Under the pieces are notes generated by a model. That model searched no databases. It was given only the letters and a program-made list of their open reading frames with translations, and had not been told where the DNA came from. Source: Acidobacteriota bacterium (GTDB lineage: Bacteria > Acidobacteriota > HRBIN11). Taken from it: a stretch of DNA of 5,341 nucleotides. Of this stretch, positions 5,070 through 5,341 are shown piece after piece. The stretch covers positions 248-5,588 of the forward strand of contig JANXAA010000168.1 in assembly GCA_025061865.1 (NCBI GenBank), read 5' to 3'. The number at the start of each line of letters is the position of its first letter. Positions within the stretch are counted from its first letter, which is position 1. A program made the position numbers and the translations under genes.

Positions 5070-5341
5070 TTATCGTCTATCCCTATACTCCCCCGCCGTC
5101 CCCTTCTGGCCGACCCGGACCCGTGCTGGACGTAAGAGTTGGCCTCCCAGTCGATAGCCTGGCTGGACGACCTCCAAGATCCGATGGTCCAGTTCGTCCC
5201 GGTCGACCTCGACGACCTCGACGACTTCTGCCGAACTGGGGTCAAACGCCTCGCCGACTGGCTCGATCTTCTCGACACCCTCTCCGGCCAGGAAGCGTTC
5301 CATCTGGTCGTAAATCATCCGCAGACCGGCCAGGATTGGCT
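5070..5341 (-). CDS. grpE: GrpE nucleotide exchange factor, C-terminal part (gene cut by window edge)
   Basis: GrpE is the cytosolic co-chaperone that releases ADP from DnaK. About 90 C-terminal residues are present and the frame runs off the window at 5341, so the N-terminal coiled coil is not seen. What is seen fits the end of the long helix (PILAGLRMIYDQMERFL), then EGVEKIEPVGEAFDPSSAEV, matching the family's EGV-x-I-x-x-x-G-x-x-FDP-x-x-HEA region; His is replaced by Ala here. It closes with the C-terminal beta-domain ending GYRLGGQLLRPARVRVG. A short polar tail follows before TAA. An internal ATG at 5318 should not be taken as the start, because the conserved helix extends upstream of it. 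It lies upstream of groES on the same strand. Confidence 0.93.
   Translation of the reverse strand, partial: PILAGLRMIYDQMERFLAGEGVEKIEPVGEAFDPSSAEVVEVVEVDRDELDHRILEVVQPGYRLGGQLLRPARVRVGQKGTAGEYRDRR

Noticed and set aside
4904..5110. Complete tRNA or tmRNA on the minus strand
   Set aside because: A T-loop-like GGGTTCGACTCCC is present, but the T-stem has only 3 bp. No 7-bp acceptor, anticodon arm or CCA end fits around it.

Overview
This is a GC-rich bacterial chromosomal window with densely packed genes, mostly on the minus strand. SD sequences are strong (AGGAGG or GGGAGG types). The proteins are rich in GAG, CGG and CTG codons. Nothing visible suggests a phage, transposon, plasmid or CRISPR array. 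The lineage cannot be fixed from the sequence. The GroEL, GroES, GrpE and PgsA are ordinary bacterial types, and the organism appears to use selenocysteine.

Left part (1-2324). A Trp-rich multi-pass membrane protein (133-1101, minus) has weak GT-C or GT87-like features. Upstream of it on the same strand is a small protein with an N-terminal zinc ribbon and two membrane segments (1278-1679, minus, GTG start). Divergent from that, with only 12 bp between the starts, is pgsA (1692-2324, plus), the phosphatidylglycerophosphate synthase of phospholipid synthesis, with a perfect CDP-alcohol phosphotransferase motif. Candidate promoters for the divergent pair lie inside each other's coding regions.

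Middle (2325-2902). The most interesting item is a short minus-strand gene at 2367-2606. Conventional ORF calling breaks it at an in-frame TGA. Read through, it is a complete 79-residue SelW/Rdx-family (SelT/SelW/SelH) thioredoxin-like protein with Cys8-Ala-Val-Sec11. It has a strong SD and an ATG. A 5-bp hairpin with an AGGUU loop starts 17 nt after the UGA, in the place and with the GGU loop expected of a bacterial SECIS element. A 20-codon leader ORF with its own strong SD precedes it.

Right part (2903-5341). This is a heat-shock cluster reading leftward: the C-terminal part of grpE (cut by the window edge), then groES, then groEL. A strong 10-bp hairpin lies between groES and groEL. A 9-bp stem enclosing a tRNA T-arm-like sequence lies between grpE and groES. 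No CIRCE operator is visible. GroEL has a lysine-rich C-terminal tail in place of the common GGM repeats.

Together the right half encodes protein folding (GrpE as nucleotide exchange factor for DnaK, and the GroES/GroEL chamber), followed by a probable thiol/selenol redox protein. The left half is membrane-related (phospholipid head-group synthesis and two membrane proteins).
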